Source of the DNA: Fusobacterium ulcerans
GTDB lineage: Bacteria > Fusobacteriota > Fusobacteriia > Fusobacteriales > Fusobacteriaceae
Direction of reading: 5' to 3'
DNA: 64,000 nucleotides
NCBI RefSeq assembly: GCF_003019675.1
Contig: NZ_CP028105.1
Span: forward strand, 1,876,282 to 1,940,281
Shown here: in pieces, positions 40,815 to 49,393 of the stretch
How positions within the stretch are numbered: the first letter of the stretch is position 1
How the letters are laid out: the number at the start of each line of letters is the position of its first letter
Notes under the pieces: model-generated
What the model saw: only the letters and a program-made list of their open reading frames with translations
What the model was told of the DNA's origin: nothing
The model's database searches: none
Program-made: the position numbers and the translations under genes

Positions 40815-42308
40815 TTATTTTACAACAGATTTTTTAGCCAGAAATATTAAAGGAGTAAGAAGAAGTACCAACAAAGCACTTCCTATAATTATATCATTTA
40901 CTCCCATAAGAGCAGATTGTTCTGTGATCATCTGATTGATAAGAGCAAGTTTTGCTTGTATGGGTCCTTCAACTTGATGAATATAGCTTAAATAATTTGG
41001 ATTTCCAATGTTGATTGCAGAAATCAAATCCTGATGATGCATAGAAATTCTATGATCCCAGAAGTTTATAGCAAGGGAAGTTCCAAAGCTGTTTCCTATA
41101 TTTCTTGTGAAATTGTATAGTCCAGAAGCTCCAGCCATATCTTCAGGCTGAATATTTGATAATGTAATAGTATTCAATGGGATGAAGAACATTCCAAGTC
41201 CGATACCTGTCAAAAATCTGGAAACAGATATATAAGTTGATGTTACATCAGGAGGATAATTTCCTGTAAGTATAGCAGTTATTGAGAAAAGAATAAAGCC
41301 GGTGACGACAACCTTTCTTGCATCTAATCTATTCAATACACTTCCCAACACTGGAGCTATAAACAGTATGGAAATCCCAAGGGTGGCAGTAGTCATACCG
41401 CTTTGAAGAGCAGTATATCCCATGTAATTTTGCAGCCATAGGGGAATTACAACAACAGAAGCAAAGAACGCCATTGAGGATACTGTTAAGGTGATAGCTC
41501 CAATAGCAAAATTTCTGTTAAGAAATAATTTAACATTGACTACTGGATTTTCTTGATGCCATTCCCAGATAACCAGTATAGTAATAAAAATAAATGCCAT
41601 AAGAGCTAGAACTACAATAAAAGGACTTGAGAACCAGTCCAGATCATTTCCTTTATCCAACATTATTTGCAGAGCAGCAATTCCCAAAGCTAAAAATGTA
41701 AGACCCCATTTATCTATAGGAACTTTTTCTATTTTATCTTTATGACCTTTTTTCTTAAAAATAGAATAAACTATGTATGTAGATATTATTCCAAAAGGAA
41801 GATTGATGTAAAAACACCATCTCCAAGAGAAAGAGTCAGTTATCCAACCTCCTATAACAGGCCCAAGAACTGGGGCGATGACTACAGTCATGGACCATAT
41901 TCCCATAGCCATAGCTTTTTTATCTTTTGGATAAAAACTCAACATCAGAGTTTGAGAAAGTGGTATCATACTGGCACCAACTATTCCCTGAAGAACTCTT
42001 GCAAAAAGCAAAAATCCAAAAGAAAAACTTATACCACAGAGCATGCTTGCAAGGGTAAATAAAAGAGTGGCAGCAATATATTGCCTTACTATTCCAAATC
42101 TTTTAGTCAGCCATCCTATTAAAGGAAGAAAGATCGCTTCTGAAACAGCATAAGATGTAATTACCCATGTTCCCTGTGTTGGTGCTACTGCAAAATCTCC
42201 TGCTATATGTGTAAGAGATACATTTACAATTGTGCTGTCCAGTACATTCATAAATGAACCTATTGCCAGAGCTAAGGTGGCTAGTATGAGTTCAAAAGAT
42301 ATTCCCAT
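40815..42308 (-). CDS. emrB: DHA2-family multidrug exporter, EmrB-like
   Basis: A 497-residue, 14-span major facilitator. N-terminal LDSTIVNVSLTHIAGDF contains motif D1 of the DHA2 class. The loop GWLTKRFGIVRQY is motif A, and RVLQGIVGASMIPLSQTLM plus WSMTVVIAPVLGPVIGGWITDSFSWRW are motifs B and C of drug:proton antiporters. It is the pump of a tripartite system with the upstream adaptor (12 bases away) and outer-membrane factor. The last gene of the operon. Confidence 0.94.
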   Translation of the reverse strand: MGISFELILATLALAIGSFMNVLDSTIVNVSLTHIAGDFAVAPTQGTWVITSYAVSEAIFLPLIGWLTKRFGIVRQYIAATLLFTLASMLCGISFSFGFLLFARVLQGIVGASMIPLSQTLMLSFYPKDKKAMAMGIWSMTVVIAPVLGPVIGGWITDSFSWRWCFYINLPFGIISTYIVYSIFKKKGHKDKIEKVPIDKWGLTFLALGIAALQIMLDKGNDLDWFSSPFIVVLALMAFIFITILVIWEWHQENPVVNVKLFLNRNFAIGAITLTVSSMAFFASVVVIPLWLQNYMGYTALQSGMTTATLGISILFIAPVLGSVLNRLDARKVVVTGFILFSITAILTGNYPPDVTSTYISVSRFLTGIGLGMFFIPLNTITLSNIQPEDMAGASGLYNFTRNIGNSFGTSLAINFWDHRISMHHQDLISAINIGNPNYLSYIHQVEGPIQAKLALINQMITEQSALMGVNDIIIGSALLVLLLTPLIFLAKKSVVK

Positions 42309-42319
42309 GATATGCCTCC

Positions 42320-43504
42320 TTAATTTTTACCTATATTAGCCTTTATAATATTATCAATTTCCTTATTCATTACATTTTCATCAATTGAGTAAAGATTTGA
42401 AGATTTTTTCAGATATGGAAGTATATTTTTAGTTTCTTTTCTTACATCAACAATAGCTTCCATTGAACTTCCTATAGGGAGCATACCGTTTTTTTGAAGA
42501 CTGTCTTTATCTATAACTATACGTACTGGGACTCTCTGAACTATTTTTATCCAGTTACCAGTTGCGTTTTGTGCTGGAAGGAGGGAAAGGGAACTTCCTG
42601 TACCAGCAGATAATCCCTGTACATAACCAATATATTTTTTACCGTTGATATCACTTATAAGTTCAGCTTCATCTCCTGGTTTGACATTTTTCATTTGAGT
42701 TTCTTTTAAATTAGCATCTACCCATATATTGTTTAGATCTATAATAGTCACAAGTTCTTGAGAAGCAGAAACTTTTTGACCTAGAAAAGCAGATTTTTTT
42801 GCTATATTTCCAGATTCAGGAGCATATATTTTTGTCCTCATAAGATTAACATAGGCAGTTTTGTATGCTGCTATTGCCTGTTGGACATCTGGATGATTGT
42901 ATATAGAGTTGCTTTCAGCTTGTATCTTTGCATTTTCCAAAGCTTTTTTGCTTTGATTTAAAGAAGAAACAGCAATATTCAAATTATTTTTACTTGTTTC
43001 ATATTGATGCTTGCTTGTCAAACCAGCATTGTATGAAGCCCTGTCCATTGCAAAATCAGTTTCAGCTTTTTTTAATTGACTTTCTTTTACTTTTACATTA
43101 TCTTCAGCCTGAGCTACATCTGAAGAAAGATTTGAATAAGCTCGAACGGCTTTTCCTAAACTTGCAGCGGCATTCTCCAAAGCTATTTTATAATCTGTAT
43201 CGTCTAAGACAGCAAGTAGCTGACCTTTCTCAACAAATTGAGTATCTTCAATGTAGATTTGAGTAATAGTTCCTTCTACTTGAGAAGTTATTACATTTTG
43301 ATTTCCATTGACATAAGCGTCATCAGTTTTTACATAATTTCTTCCATATAAAAACCAGTAAGCTCCATATATTGCTCCTAGTATTATAAGAATAATCAGA
43401 AAAATAGAGATTTTTTTAATTGCTTTTTCTTTTTTTATTTTTGGGCTTTCAGAGTGGTTTTCAGTTTCCTCCACATTATCTTTAGTTATTGTTTTATTTT
43501 CCAT
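42320..43504 (-). CDS. emrA: HlyD/EmrA-family membrane fusion protein
   Basis: A 394-residue periplasmic adaptor. An N-terminal span (about residues 28-50) is followed by KTDDAYVNGNQNVITSQVEGTITQIYIEDTQFVEKGQLLAVLDD, the split lipoyl domain. A long coiled-coil hairpin and the closing half KSAFLGQKVSASQELVTIIDL come next. I place the start at the ATG at 43504, because the ATG at 43516 overlaps the GGAGG ribosome site. It bridges EmrB and the outer-membrane factor. Confidence 0.93.
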   Translation of the reverse strand: MENKTITKDNVEETENHSESPKIKKEKAIKKISIFLIILIILGAIYGAYWFLYGRNYVKTDDAYVNGNQNVITSQVEGTITQIYIEDTQFVEKGQLLAVLDDTDYKIALENAAASLGKAVRAYSNLSSDVAQAEDNVKVKESQLKKAETDFAMDRASYNAGLTSKHQYETSKNNLNIAVSSLNQSKKALENAKIQAESNSIYNHPDVQQAIAAYKTAYVNLMRTKIYAPESGNIAKKSAFLGQKVSASQELVTIIDLNNIWVDANLKETQMKNVKPGDEAELISDINGKKYIGYVQGLSAGTGSSLSLLPAQNATGNWIKIVQRVPVRIVIDKDSLQKNGMLPIGSSMEAIVDVRKETKNILPYLKKSSNLYSIDENVMNKEIDNIIKANIGKN

Positions 43505-43519
43505 ATTATCCTCCATGTT

Positions 43520-44941
43520 TTATTTATCAATTTTATATGTTCCACCAAGAGAGTTAATAAGCTGTAATTGCTGAGTATATAAATTAAAATGCTGCTGTTC
43601 ATTATCTAATTTACTGTCATACCAGCTGTATTTTTTAGATAAATAATCATATTTTGAAATAGTTCCAATATCCAATCTTTTTTTATCTCTTGAAAGTAGA
43701 TTAGTTTGTGTTTTAAAATTTTCATCTGAATCATTTAAAGTGCTCCATAGAGTTTTAGTTTTGTAAAGTTCATTATCTACATCATTATAAGCATTGATAA
43801 TAGCTTTATTGTATTCTTCTATAAATATATTCATATCAGTACCAGCTATTTTATATGTACTTTTGATAGCTCCTGAATGAAAAATAGGAAGATAGATACT
43901 TGGGCCTATGAAACCTAACAGAGAATCTTTTCTCAATATTTTATTAAAATTAATTCCTTCAAATTCATATTCACCTGTGATAGAAAATTGAGGATAAAAA
44001 TCTGCTTTGGCAGCATCCAAATGTTTTTCCTGTCCTTTTATCAACATTAGATAATATTCTACATCTGGTCTGTTTATAATAATATCAGAAGAGATGGAAG
44101 ATGGGATACTGACTTTTTCTTTAAAGGTTGTTTTTAAATTTTGAGAATTTTTTTGCAGAAGAGAAGATATTTCAGTACTGTGCTTGTTTCCTGATAAGAT
44201 ATTCAAATTGTTAATTGTAAGTTGTTTATTAAGTTCATTTTCTTTAAGAAGTGTATCAATTCCTCTTATCTCATCTTGAACAGCCCATACATCATCTTCT
44301 ATACCATTTCCAATTTTTAAATTTGTTTTTTGTAATTTCTCTATTTCAGTAAGGATATTTTTTTGTTCAGTAAGAATGGCATTTTCTTGATATAAATATT
44401 TCCAGTATACATAAAGTCTTGTTACTCTGTTAGATAAATCTAGTTCAATCCATTTTGAATTAAGTTTAACAGCTTCAGCTTTATATTTTTGTTCAGCAGT
44501 TAAAGAACTGGTTTTGTTAAATAGATCAATATTGTAATCAGCCTGAAGGCCGATATTTCCAATATTAATTATTTTTCCGCCAAATGGTGGTGGAGTAGTT
44601 CCATTTTTTCCGAGCTTTTCTCTTTTTAAATCTCCTGCTAAATTTATTGTTATTCCTGAATCAGCTTTTGCAAGATTTATGGCTTCATCAGCTTTTAAAA
44701 TATTTAACTTGGCTATTTTTAGATCTTCATTTTCTTTTAATGCAAAATCTACCAATTGGTCAAGAACAGGATCATTATACATTTTCCACCAGTTTGTGTT
44801 GGAAAATGTAAGTTTTTGATTTCCAAAAGTATCTGTTGAGATGCTATCTGGAGTTATGATTTCATTTTTAGTGATTTTAGGTATGGGGGAACATCCTAAA
44901 AATGTTAATAATATGAGTAGCAAAATAATTTTTTTCTTCAT
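43520..44941 (-). CDS. NodT-type outer-membrane efflux lipoprotein (TolC superfamily)
   Basis: A 473-residue outer-membrane factor. The signal peptide ends with a lipobox (LTFLGC, lipidated Cys17), as in OprM and NodT. WWKMYNDPVLDQLVDFALKENEDLKIAKLNILKADEAI and the later repeat are the two TolC-type helical hairpins, with DFYPQFSITGEYEF near a barrel strand. It is transcribed first in the operon, followed by the adaptor and pump. The three together form a complete tripartite exporter. Confidence 0.93.
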   Translation of the reverse strand: MKKKIILLLILLTFLGCSPIPKITKNEIITPDSISTDTFGNQKLTFSNTNWWKMYNDPVLDQLVDFALKENEDLKIAKLNILKADEAINLAKADSGITINLAGDLKREKLGKNGTTPPPFGGKIINIGNIGLQADYNIDLFNKTSSLTAEQKYKAEAVKLNSKWIELDLSNRVTRLYVYWKYLYQENAILTEQKNILTEIEKLQKTNLKIGNGIEDDVWAVQDEIRGIDTLLKENELNKQLTINNLNILSGNKHSTEISSLLQKNSQNLKTTFKEKVSIPSSISSDIIINRPDVEYYLMLIKGQEKHLDAAKADFYPQFSITGEYEFEGINFNKILRKDSLLGFIGPSIYLPIFHSGAIKSTYKIAGTDMNIFIEEYNKAIINAYNDVDNELYKTKTLWSTLNDSDENFKTQTNLLSRDKKRLDIGTISKYDYLSKKYSWYDSKLDNEQQHFNLYTQQLQLINSLGGTYKIDK

Positions 44942-45012
44942 CTCTCCTCCTATTTCGCATAAAATTTCTTATACTATACTCTTCTAAAATAATCCTGAAA
45001 TCCTTTTTAAAC

Positions 45013-45040
45013 ATTATAACTTTATATCTAACAGGTTAAA
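45013..45040 (-). promoter_or_regulatory. Candidate efflux-operon promoter with overlapping operator
   Basis: On the minus strand TTTAAC and a perfect TATAAT are 16 bases apart. The palindrome TAAC-AG-GTTA (45029-45038) overlaps the -35 side, where a repressor would block RNA polymerase. No regulator gene is adjacent. Confidence 0.4.
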
Positions 45041-45079
45041 AGGATAAATGAAGTTTAATATAATTAGTAAAAAGAGCAG

Positions 45080-45100
45080 ATTCTAAAACCATTTTAGAAT
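45080..45100. repeat. Perfect 9-bp dyad upstream of the efflux operon
   Basis: ATTCTAAAA / TTTTAGAAT with a 3-base centre. It lies about 140 bases before the outer-membrane factor gene. It could be an operator or a small hairpin; there is no T-run long enough to call a terminator. Confidence 0.4.
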
Positions 45101-45432
45101 ATTTCATAAAAAATTGATATAAAACTAATGAAGTTAAGAAATTAGCAAGATAAGTTTTTAAAACAGATATTATAAAATTTTATGTATTTAAATCTTTGGT
45201 TTTAAGAAAAGATATAGTCCGATAAAAGAACTTTATGTTTTTAAAAAAAGAAAATGTGATATAATATAATTAAAATAAGCTTTTTGATAACAAAATAGAA
45301 CACGTTTCTATAAAAAAACATCAGCATATTATAGAATTATAGTGTGTGATAAAATTTATGATTGAGACAAGCGAAAAATGTTTTATAAGTCAAAAGTTTT
45401 TTAGAAATTATTAAAAGACATAAGGGGGAAAA

Positions 45433-45798
45433 ATGAAAAAGGTACTACTAGGATGTATTCTACTTGCAGCATCAATAACAACATTTGCTGAATCTAATGT
45501 TTTATCTACATTAGAGCAGTTAGAACTTAATTTTCAGCAGCTTGAAGCTGAAGAAAAAGCCATGTATGAAAAAAGAAAATCAGAGGCTGAAGAAGCTCAA
45601 AGAACTCTTGCTCAACAAAGAGAAATGTATCAGAAAATAATAACACAGGAAAAACGTATAGCAGATGTAAAAGGAAATAGATACTACAAAGATCAGTATA
45701 ATCAGCTTGCAAAAAAATATGCTGACTCTAAAAAAGTATTGGAAGAGGATATGAGAAAACAGGAAGAGATAATTAATTTATTTGAAATGATTAAATAG
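45433..45798 (+). CDS. FadA-family adhesin-like small coiled-coil protein
   Basis: A 121-residue secreted protein. The signal peptide ends TTFA at about residue 19. The mature part is nearly all helix with heptad character and many Glu/Gln residues. It matches the FadA layout: LEQLELNFQQLEAEEKAMYEKRKSEAEEAQRTLAQQREMY, a central turn, then RYYKDQYNQLAKKYADSKKVLEEDMRKQEEII. FadA forms a two-helix hairpin that assembles into filaments binding host cadherins. This copy is a little shorter than the F. nucleatum protein (129 residues as I recall). Host binding by this paralogue is not shown by sequence. ATG follows AAGGGGG. Confidence 0.82.
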   Translation: MKKVLLGCILLAASITTFAESNVLSTLEQLELNFQQLEAEEKAMYEKRKSEAEEAQRTLAQQREMYQKIITQEKRIADVKGNRYYKDQYNQLAKKYADSKKVLEEDMRKQEEIINLFEMIK

Positions 45799-45816
45799 GG
45801 AAAAGGGGAAAGATTT

Positions 45817-46032
45817 ATGAAGGGAGAAAAAGCTAAACCAACAAGAGGACGACCACTAGGAAGTGGAGTTAAAAAGTATAGAATTTTAGGTTGTAGGTTT
45901 ACTAGAGAAGAATACACATTTATAAACAAGAGTTTGAGTAAATTGAGAAGAAAATACCAAACTAACAGCAGAGTATTGATGGAACTTTTTAAAGTTTATA
46001 GTCAGGAAATGAATCAAACAGCAATAGATTAG
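45817..46032 (+). CDS. Small basic protein with AT-hook-like N-terminus
   Basis: A 71-residue basic protein, 18 bases after the FadA-like gene and ending at the same terminator. The N-terminus carries KPTRGRPLGSGVKK, close to an AT-hook core (RGRP flanked by basic and Gly residues), which binds the minor groove of AT-rich DNA. The rest (FTREEYTFINKSLSKLRRKYQTNSRVLMELFKVY) looks like two helices and might be a short ribbon-helix-helix-type dimer. A DNA-binding role and control of the adhesin gene are inference. No family recognised. Confidence 0.65.
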   Translation: MKGEKAKPTRGRPLGSGVKKYRILGCRFTREEYTFINKSLSKLRRKYQTNSRVLMELFKVYSQEMNQTAID

Positions 46033-46040
46033 AGTAAATT

Positions 46041-46064
46041 AAAAAGCGGCAAAGCCGCTTTTTT
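46041..46064. terminator. Strong bidirectional terminator
   Basis: AAAAAGCGGC-AAA-GCCGCTTTTTT, a GC-rich stem flanked by A- and T-runs, ends the adhesin pair and the converging MATE gene. Confidence 0.93.
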
Positions 46065-46090
46065 CTATTCTTAAATATTTTTAATTGCTT

Positions 46091-47443
46091 TTATCTGCTT
46101 TTCAACATAGTACTCTTTTTCCAACTTCCATATCTCATATAGATTATGCACATGATTAAAGATACAAAAGTAGCCAATGGAGCTCCAAATCCTATTTCAA
46201 AAAGAGTTATTCCTTTCATTCTGCTCAGAGCAAAAGAAACAGGAATTCTTATTAAAAATGTAGCTATAAGACTATGTACCATTGGGAAGACAGGGTGCCC
46301 GCATCCACTGAAAAAGGAGTTCATACAGAAAATAAAGCAAACTAGAATACAATCTATACTATATGATCTTAAATACATAGCAGCTGTATATATAACTTCC
46401 TTGTCATTAGAAAACAGAGATGTAATACTTTCTGGGGAAATTTGTGAATATATCCAGAAAGCAATTCCTATAACTAAAGAGCAGGCAATCCCCCCATAAA
46501 GTGATTTTTGTGCTCTCTCTATTTTTCCTGCCCCCATATTTTGAGCAGTCATTACAGCTATAGCAGAAGCAAAAGCTGTTGGAGGAAGCATAGCAAATAC
46601 AATAACCTTTTCAACCACTCCTACAGCAGCTGAAGCTGTAAGTCCCATAGTATTTATAATAGTTGTAATAAGTAAAAAAGATATATTTATAAGCCCATCC
46701 TGCAATGCAATAGGAAGTCCAAGATGAAATATTATCTTAGCTTTTTTAGGAAACAGCCAGATATATTTTTTCCCAAACTCAAAAGGAAATCCTTTTTTCC
46801 ATAAAAAGAGAACTGCAAGGATAAAGCTTATTCCTTGTGCTCCTACAGTGGCAATAGCAGCTCCAATAGCTCCCATCTTAAAAAAATCTACTAAAATAAT
46901 ATCAACTGCTATATTTATTACACAAGCAATAGCTATAAAATAAAGAGGAGTTTTAGAATCACCCATTCCTCTTAAAATACCACTTACAGCATTATATCCT
47001 ATAATAAAGGGAATACCACATGAGCATATAAAAATATACTGCTGAGTATATTTTAGAGACTCAACTGGAGTGTGCATTATTGTAGCAATGGGGTTAGTAA
47101 ATAATGTCATGAAAATAGTAAGTACTATAGAAAATAAGCCAAATACACAGATAATAGTTCCTACAGTTTTTGCCATATCTTTTTCTCGTTTAGCCCCTAG
47201 ATACTGTCCAATAAGAATAGTACCTCCAGTGGTTATTCCTAAGATAACCCCAGTAATTGTCTGCATTACCTGACTTCCTATAGCTACAGCAGATACAGCA
47301 GCAGAATCTGCATACTGTCCAACTACAAAAAGGTCAGCAGCTCCATAAAGTGCTTGGAGAAGGCTCGCCAGAAGAAAGGGAAATGAAAATCTCATCAAAT
47401 TTTTGAAAATACTTCCCTCGGTTAATAAATTTTTTTGTTCCAT
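46091..47443 (-). CDS. MATE-family multidrug/sodium antiporter (second copy)
   Basis: A 450-residue, twelve-span MATE exporter. Family features are FPFLLASLLQALYGAADLFVVGQYADSAAVSAVAIGSQ in the first half and GLPIALQDGLINISFLLITTIINTMGLTASAAVGVVEKV in the second. It belongs to a different branch from the gene at 16391; the two share only general family features by eye. ATG follows AGGAGG. It has its own consensus-like promoter and a leader terminator directly before the ribosome site, the same layout as the first MATE gene. Confidence 0.93.
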   Translation of the reverse strand: MEQKNLLTEGSIFKNLMRFSFPFLLASLLQALYGAADLFVVGQYADSAAVSAVAIGSQVMQTITGVILGITTGGTILIGQYLGAKREKDMAKTVGTIICVFGLFSIVLTIFMTLFTNPIATIMHTPVESLKYTQQYIFICSCGIPFIIGYNAVSGILRGMGDSKTPLYFIAIACVINIAVDIILVDFFKMGAIGAAIATVGAQGISFILAVLFLWKKGFPFEFGKKYIWLFPKKAKIIFHLGLPIALQDGLINISFLLITTIINTMGLTASAAVGVVEKVIVFAMLPPTAFASAIAVMTAQNMGAGKIERAQKSLYGGIACSLVIGIAFWIYSQISPESITSLFSNDKEVIYTAAMYLRSYSIDCILVCFIFCMNSFFSGCGHPVFPMVHSLIATFLIRIPVSFALSRMKGITLFEIGFGAPLATFVSLIMCIIYMRYGSWKKSTMLKSR

Positions 47444-47464
47444 AAATAAAAAATCCTCCTGTAA

Positions 47465-47518
47465 TTAAAAAATGCTGGATAAAACAGTTGGGCTTTATCC
47501 AACCATCTTATCCAGCAT
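47465..47518 (-). terminator. Leader terminator (attenuator) before the second MATE gene
   Basis: On the minus strand an 11-bp stem (plus-strand ATGCTGGATAA 47472-47482 / TTATCCAGCAT 47508-47518) has an inner GTTGG/CCAAC helix. A T-run follows, and then the AGGAGG of the MATE gene. It lies downstream of the promoter at 47555-47583, so read-through must be controlled. Confidence 0.75.
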
Positions 47519-47554
47519 ATAAAATTTTCTATATACCCTCCGATGAACTAACTA

Positions 47555-47583
47555 AGTATACAATATTTCAGTCGAATAATCAA
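47555..47583 (-). promoter_or_regulatory. Promoter of the second MATE gene
   Basis: On the minus strand TTGATT (4/6) and TATACT (5/6) are separated by 17 bases. Transcription should begin near 47548, about 105 bases before the MATE start. Confidence 0.7.
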
Positions 47584-47704
47584 GAAAAAGATATGTGTAT
47601 ATAAATAAAAATAAAAAATATACTGTATTGTTTCCAATAGTTAGACCTGAATGAAAAATCGTGATATAATTACCTAGAAAAATAGTTTTAAAAAGAGTCA
47701 GCAG

Positions 47705-47733
47705 AAGACAAAGGGTATAAAATATGCTATAAT
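47705..47733 (+). promoter_or_regulatory. Candidate promoter of the pilT run
   Basis: AAGACA (4/6) and a perfect TATAAT are separated by 17 bases and lie about 33 bases before the pilT start. The rest of the 320-base gap between the MATE gene and pilT shows the MATE leader and otherwise only AT-rich sequence. Confidence 0.5.
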
Positions 47734-47765
47734 ATAAAGTAAAAATTTATCTAAGGGAAGGTATA

Positions 47766-48791
47766 ATGATTTTATTAGATATCTTAGAAAAAGGACAGAA
47801 AAAAAGAGCATCAGATATTCATCTTGTGAACAATGAAAAAGTGATCTATAGAGTAAATGGAGAGTTGATAAGAGATGATGAATTTGATAAAGTTTCAGAA
47901 GAATTTTTAATAAATTCTATAAGAGAGATATTAACAGAAAAGCAGAAAGAAATATTTGAAAAGAATAAAGAAATTGACATAGCATTTGAAGATATAAAAA
48001 AAAGAAGATACAGAATAAACTTGTATAATGAAAAAGGATATCCAGCATATTCTATAAGAATTTTAACAAAAAAGATACAGAGTTTTGAAGAACTGAATCT
48101 TCCAAAATCATTGAAAAATATGATAAGATATAAAAATGGGCTGGTACTTATAACAGGACCTACCGGAAGTGGAAAAAGTACAACTTTATCAGCTATGATA
48201 GAAGAGATAAATAAGAGGGAATCTTTAAGTATAGTAACTATTGAAGATCCTGTTGAATATATTTTTGAAAATAAAAAAAGTTTGATAAGGCAAAGAGAGA
48301 TAGGGAGAGATACCCTGTCTTTTGCAAATGCTTTAAAAAGTGTTCTCAGGCAAGATCCCGATATAATAATGGTAGGAGAACTAAGGGATAAAGAGAGTAT
48401 AGAAGCAGCTCTTACAGCAGCAGAGACAGGACACCTTGTGTTCAGTACTCTTCATACTAATGGTGCAGCAGAAACAATCAATCGTCTTATAGATGTTTTT
48501 TCAAAAGAAAAACAGGAACAGATAAAAGCTCAGCTTAGTTTAGTACTGAGAGGTATTGTGAGTCAACAGTTATTGCTGGATAAAGAAAATAAAATTATTC
48601 CAGCTTTTGAAATACTTTTTGTAAATACTGCCATATCTAATCAAATAGCCTCTGGGAAAATAAATCAGATACTTACAGCTATTGAGACAGGACAGAAATA
48701 TGGAATGATATCTATGAGAGAATATATTTCCAATATGCATAAAGATGGGGTCATAAATAAAAAAGAATATGATGAAAAAAGAGGGAACTAA
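47766..48791 (+). CDS. pilT: PilT-like type IV pilus retraction ATPase
   Basis: A 341-residue secretion-type ATPase. The N-terminal domain begins KKRASDIHLVNNEKVIYRVNGEL. Walker A is GPTGSGKSTT at 131-140, followed by the Asp box TIEDPVEYIF, Walker B DPDIIMVGELRD and the His box TGHLVFSTLHTN. Its length and the absence of the long N-terminal domain of PilB fit PilT, which depolymerises pili for twitching or DNA uptake. No other pilus genes are adjacent. A ComEA-like gene lies three genes downstream, so a DNA-uptake setting is possible. Confidence 0.9.
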   Translation: MILLDILEKGQKKRASDIHLVNNEKVIYRVNGELIRDDEFDKVSEEFLINSIREILTEKQKEIFEKNKEIDIAFEDIKKRRYRINLYNEKGYPAYSIRILTKKIQSFEELNLPKSLKNMIRYKNGLVLITGPTGSGKSTTLSAMIEEINKRESLSIVTIEDPVEYIFENKKSLIRQREIGRDTLSFANALKSVLRQDPDIIMVGELRDKESIEAALTAAETGHLVFSTLHTNGAAETINRLIDVFSKEKQEQIKAQLSLVLRGIVSQQLLLDKENKIIPAFEILFVNTAISNQIASGKINQILTAIETGQKYGMISMREYISNMHKDGVINKKEYDEKRGN

Positions 48792-49393
48792 TGAATAGAG
48801 AGAAAGAGAGAATGCTTTCAGGAAAATTATATCAGGGAAATACTGAGGAATTGGTTGCTGAAAGAGCTGAAGCAAAGAAAAAATGTTTTGAAATAAATAA
48901 TATCTCTCCTGAAAAATCTCACGAAATAATGCAAAAGGTAAGGGAACTTTTTGGAGAAACTGGAGAAAATACTTCTGTTAAAACTCCGATTATGTGTGAT
49001 TATGGATATAATATTTCACTGGGAGAAAACAGTTTTATAAATCATGACTGCATATTTCTTGACATAGGAAAAGTAAAAATAGGAAAAAATGTATTGATAG
49101 GTCCAAGAGTATCATTTTTAGCTGTAAATCACCCTCTGTTTCCAAGTGAAAGAGAAACGGGATATGAATATGGAACTCATATAACAATAGAAGATGGTGT
49201 ATGGATAGGTGGAGCAGTTACAATAAATGATGGAGTAACCATTGGAAAAAATAGTGTAATAGGTTCTGGAAGTGTAGTTGTAAAAGATATTCCTGAAAAT
49301 GTTATAGCAGTTGGAAATCCATGCAGAGTATTAAGAAAAATTGATGAAAAAGATAAGATGATGAAAGAATTTCATTTGGAGGAAAAGTGTTAA
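48791..49393 (+). CDS. Maltose/galactoside O-acetyltransferase family protein
   Basis: A 200-residue left-handed beta-helix acetyltransferase of the Maa/LacA type. MNREKERMLSGKLYQGNTEELVAER is the typical N-terminus. FINHDCIFLDIGKVKIGKNVLIGPRVSFLAVNHP carries hexapeptide repeats and the catalytic His (NHP), and GGAVTINDGVTIGKNSVIGSGSVVVKDIPENVIAVGNPCRVL ends the helix. It moves acetyl from acetyl-CoA to a sugar. Its ATG shares a base with the pilT stop. Link to pili is not implied. Confidence 0.9.
   Translation: MNREKERMLSGKLYQGNTEELVAERAEAKKKCFEINNISPEKSHEIMQKVRELFGETGENTSVKTPIMCDYGYNISLGENSFINHDCIFLDIGKVKIGKNVLIGPRVSFLAVNHPLFPSERETGYEYGTHITIEDGVWIGGAVTINDGVTIGKNSVIGSGSVVVKDIPENVIAVGNPCRVLRKIDEKDKMMKEFHLEEKC

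Larger units (their letters stand above)
44942..45432. other. Divergent intergenic region between the efflux operon and the FadA-like gene
   Basis: About 490 AT-rich bases with no convincing gene. It holds a minus promoter candidate with an overlapping palindrome at 45013-45040 and a 9-bp dyad at 45080-45100. Near 45260 a TATAAT lacks a good -35 box. I cannot place the FadA-like gene's promoter with confidence. The stretch is long enough for a small RNA, but I see no clear terminator inside it. Confidence 0.5.

Noticed and set aside
47495-47518. Seven-codon leader peptide (MLDKMVG) within the second MATE leader hairpin
   Set aside because: The only ribosome-like GGAGGG is 17 bases upstream, too far, and the codons form the terminator arm, so coincidence is more likely.
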